From: Flavobacteriales bacterium
GTDB lineage: Bacteria > Bacteroidota > Bacteroidia > Flavobacteriales_D > Parvicellaceae
DNA length: 6,469 bases
Reading direction: 5' to 3'
NCBI GenBank assembly: GCA_015488785.1
Contig: WFNC01000489.1
Coordinates: forward strand, 1 to 6,469
The position numbers and the translations under genes are program-made. The notes beneath the pieces are model-generated. The model made no database searches, was not told the origin of the DNA, and saw nothing but the letters and a program-made list of their open reading frames with translations. The stretch's first letter is position 1. Each line of letters begins with the position of its first letter. This document shows positions 4,587-6,469 of this stretch, piece by piece.

Positions 4587-6469
4587 ATGAGATTTCTAAC
4601 TATTCTAATTTTCATTTTATTACAATCTTCTTTTGTTTTTGGAGCTAATTACTACTGCGACCCTGTGAATGGGAATATGTCTAACAATGGAAGTTTAGCG
4701 AGTCCTTGGGGAAGTTTAGAAGCTGTTTTTAATCAAGGGGTTTCTCTCAATGGAGGTGACAAGCTTATTTTATTGAATGGAAATCATGGTTTTCCTAAAA
4801 TACTTGGGACGAATAGTTCTAATGTAGAAATAGTTCCTCAAAACGGTCATACACCAACAATTAATAGAATTCGTATCGGAAATACGACTTCAGCTTCCAA
4901 TTGGCTTTTGAATGGACTAACGATACAAGCTGAGAATGTTAGTCAATATCCAATAAACTTAATAGAACTCTATCCTAACTCTAGCAATATAACCATTATA
5001 AACTGTACGATTTCTTCTAATCTAAATACAACCAACTGGACTCGAAACGATTGGAGAACACGAACTAACAATGGTATTTTATCGAAAGGAACAGGTCACA
5101 AATTTAATTACAATACAATTAAAAATGTAGCAATTGGTCTTTCTATGCTTTCTGATTTTTCTCAATTTATAGGAAATACAATTCAATACTTTACAATAGA
5201 TGGAATTAGAGGTTTAGGAAACGACTGTTCTTATATTGGAAACGAAATAAAAGACAATATTTCAGTTTATTATTACAGCGAAAATCATTATGATGGCTTT
5301 CAATCTTTTAGTACTACTCCATCCGTGGGAAATGGAACGGTTAGTAATGTTATCATAAAACAAAACACAATCATTAATTGCACTGACAATACAAGACAAT
5401 TTAGAGGTTCAATGCAAGGCATTGGATGCTTTGACGGAATGTATCACAACTGGACAATAGAAAACAATGTTGTAATCGTTGATAATTGGCACGGAATTAC
5501 ACTTGCTGGAGCGACTAATTGTAGAATTAAAAACAATACAATTATAGATCCTTACGACATTAGCTACCAAGACCCTAATGACCCTCAGCAATTCGGAAAC
5601 GTTGGTCCAGCTTGGATAAAAATAACAGCTCACAAAACCGATGGAGGAACGAACAGTGGAACTTTAAGTACTAACAATACGATTATTAACAACCTTGCTC
5701 CTGCAATGCAAAACGACAATAACATTGGCTCAGTTTCTAATAACATACTTCTTGGAGCGAGCTCAAACTATGCTTCATTTTTTGTAAATCCTACGAACTA
5801 TGACTTACATTTAATCGCTTCAAGTTCTGCAATAGATGCAGGAACAAGCAACAATGCTCCCAGTACAGACATAGAAAACACAGCGAGACCACAAGGAAAT
5901 GGAATTGATGTGGGAGCTTACGAATGGCAATCTCCTTGTAATATTAGTTTTCAAATAACAGCATCTGCTACAGCCATTTGTACAGGAGAATCGCTTACGC
6001 TTACAACTAATGCTAATACAACCGCTACTTGGGATAACAATGTACAAGACAATGTTAGCTTCTCTCCTACCTCAACACAAACTTATACGGCTACGGTTAC
6101 AAATGGGAATTGTACACATCAAGAACAGGTTACGGTTAATGTGACTTCAAATCCGTCTTTTAGTATCGTCTCTGATGCGACAAACAATTCAGTTTGTACA
6201 GGAGAATCACTGACGCTTACAACTAATGCCAATACAACAGCTACTTGGGATAACAATGTACAAGACAATGTGGCTTTCTCTCCTACCTCAACACAAACTT
6301 ATACGGCTACGGTTACAAATGGAAATTGTACTCATCAAGAACAGGTTACGGTTAATGTTGTTACGTCTCCTCATTTCACAATTTCGGCATGGGACACAAC
6401 GCTTTGCTTTGGAGAAACCAGTATGCTTTCCGCTTCTGGAAGTTCTTTTCCTATTGTGTGGAACAACGG
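4587..6469 (+). CDS. Secreted parallel beta-helix protein with Ig-like tandem repeats (3'-truncated by window edge)
   Basis: The frame is open for 627 codons from the ATG at 4587 to the window end, without a stop. Residues 1-20 are a signal peptide (hydrophobic LTILIFILLQSSFVFG, likely cleavage near G20 or A21). NYYCDPVNG and the following SNNGSLASPWGSLEA (21-46) resemble the usual beginning of extracellular beta-helix proteins (YYxDPxxGNDxNxGS..PW). Residues about 60-400 contain many short N-x-I turns such as NYNTIKN, IGNTIQ, KQNTIIN and KNNTIID, typical of PbH1 right-handed helix coils. A choice-of-anchor-Q-like motif follows: AIDAG at 415-419 and IDVGAYEW at 440-447. From about 452 there are Ig-like repeats with paired cysteines (C465/C509, C537/C581, and C607 opening a third). 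The architecture suggests a cell-surface or secreted protein, perhaps polysaccharide-binding or carbohydrate-active, and a type IX secretion sorting domain is expected beyond the edge but not visible. No catalytic motif was recognised, so function is unknown. Confidence 0.88.
   Translation, partial: MRFLTILIFILLQSSFVFGANYYCDPVNGNMSNNGSLASPWGSLEAVFNQGVSLNGGDKLILLNGNHGFPKILGTNSSNVEIVPQNGHTPTINRIRIGNTTSASNWLLNGLTIQAENVSQYPINLIELYPNSSNITIINCTISSNLNTTNWTRNDWRTRTNNGILSKGTGHKFNYNTIKNVAIGLSMLSDFSQFIGNTIQYFTIDGIRGLGNDCSYIGNEIKDNISVYYYSENHYDGFQSFSTTPSVGNGTVSNVIIKQNTIINCTDNTRQFRGSMQGIGCFDGMYHNWTIENNVVIVDNWHGITLAGATNCRIKNNTIIDPYDISYQDPNDPQQFGNVGPAWIKITAHKTDGGTNSGTLSTNNTIINNLAPAMQNDNNIGSVSNNILLGASSNYASFFVNPTNYDLHLIASSSAIDAGTSNNAPSTDIENTARPQGNGIDVGAYEWQSPCNISFQITASATAICTGESLTLTTNANTTATWDNNVQDNVSFSPTSTQTYTATVTNGNCTHQEQVTVNVTSNPSFSIVSDATNNSVCTGESLTLTTNANTTATWDNNVQDNVAFSPTSTQTYTATVTNGNCTHQEQVTVNVVTSPHFTISAWDTTLCFGETSMLSASGSSFPIVWNN
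5979..6359 (+). repeat. Two tandem 216-base coding repeats (Ig-like units)
   Basis: The segments 5979-6143 and 6195-6359 align without gaps at an offset of 216 bases (72 codons). By hand count they differ at 11 of 165 positions, about 93% identity. Only one codon change alters the protein (AGC Ser to GCT Ala, three of the eleven differences); the other eight are synonymous. The 51 bases linking the units (6144-6194) do not resemble the sequence before unit 1 closely. A third, diverged unit begins near 6405 (CFGE in place of CTGE), 70 codons after the start of unit 2. The array therefore continues beyond the window. Confidence 0.92.

Noticed and set aside
5409..5633. Minus-strand open frame inside the beta-helix gene
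   Set aside because: It overlaps a long, well-supported plus-strand frame with PbH1-type turns, so it is a shadow frame.
5820..6047. Minus-strand Cys/Ser-rich open frame
   Set aside because: It overlaps the anchor-Q-like motif and the first Ig-like repeat on the other strand; its odd composition reflects reading that sequence backwards.

Overview
The window looks like chromosomal DNA from a member of the Bacteroidota, most likely a flavobacterium. It is AT-rich, the starts lack Shine-Dalgarno sequences, the urocanate hydratase is of the long form, and one large secreted protein combines a beta-helix with Ig-like repeats in the style of type IX secretion cargo. The placement rests on protein style and composition only; no marker gene for taxonomy is present.

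Layout. Positions 1-466 (+) hold the C-terminal part of a rhomboid intramembrane serine protease, cut by the left edge. Positions 527-1315 (+) encode a membrane-anchored protein whose C-terminal domain carries the full zinc-site pattern of MepA-type (M74, LAS) murein endopeptidases. A 121-base convergent gap with a perfect 17-base palindrome follows. pdxH (pyridoxamine 5'-phosphate oxidase) lies on the minus strand at 1437-2096, and hutU (urocanate hydratase) on the minus strand at 2326-4314. The 229-base gap between them contains a structured element at about 2241-2318 that resembles the Flavo-1 RNA family of flavobacteria. A 272-base AT-rich divergent gap precedes a large plus-strand gene starting at 4587 and running off the right edge. 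It encodes a signal peptide, a parallel beta-helix, a choice-of-anchor-Q-like motif, and at least two near-identical 72-residue Ig-like repeats plus the start of a third.

How the genes relate. The rhomboid and the MepA-like gene are codirectional with a 60-base gap and may share a transcript; both act at the cell envelope. PdxH makes the cofactor PLP, and HutU performs the second step of histidine degradation. No other hut or PLP gene is visible, so these two look like isolated housekeeping genes rather than an operon. The beta-helix gene is an independent surface or secreted protein. I see no CRISPR array, transposase, tRNA, rRNA or defence cassette. The least ordinary items are the ncRNA-like element, the membrane-tethered MepA-like peptidase, and the tandem repeats with almost only synonymous differences.
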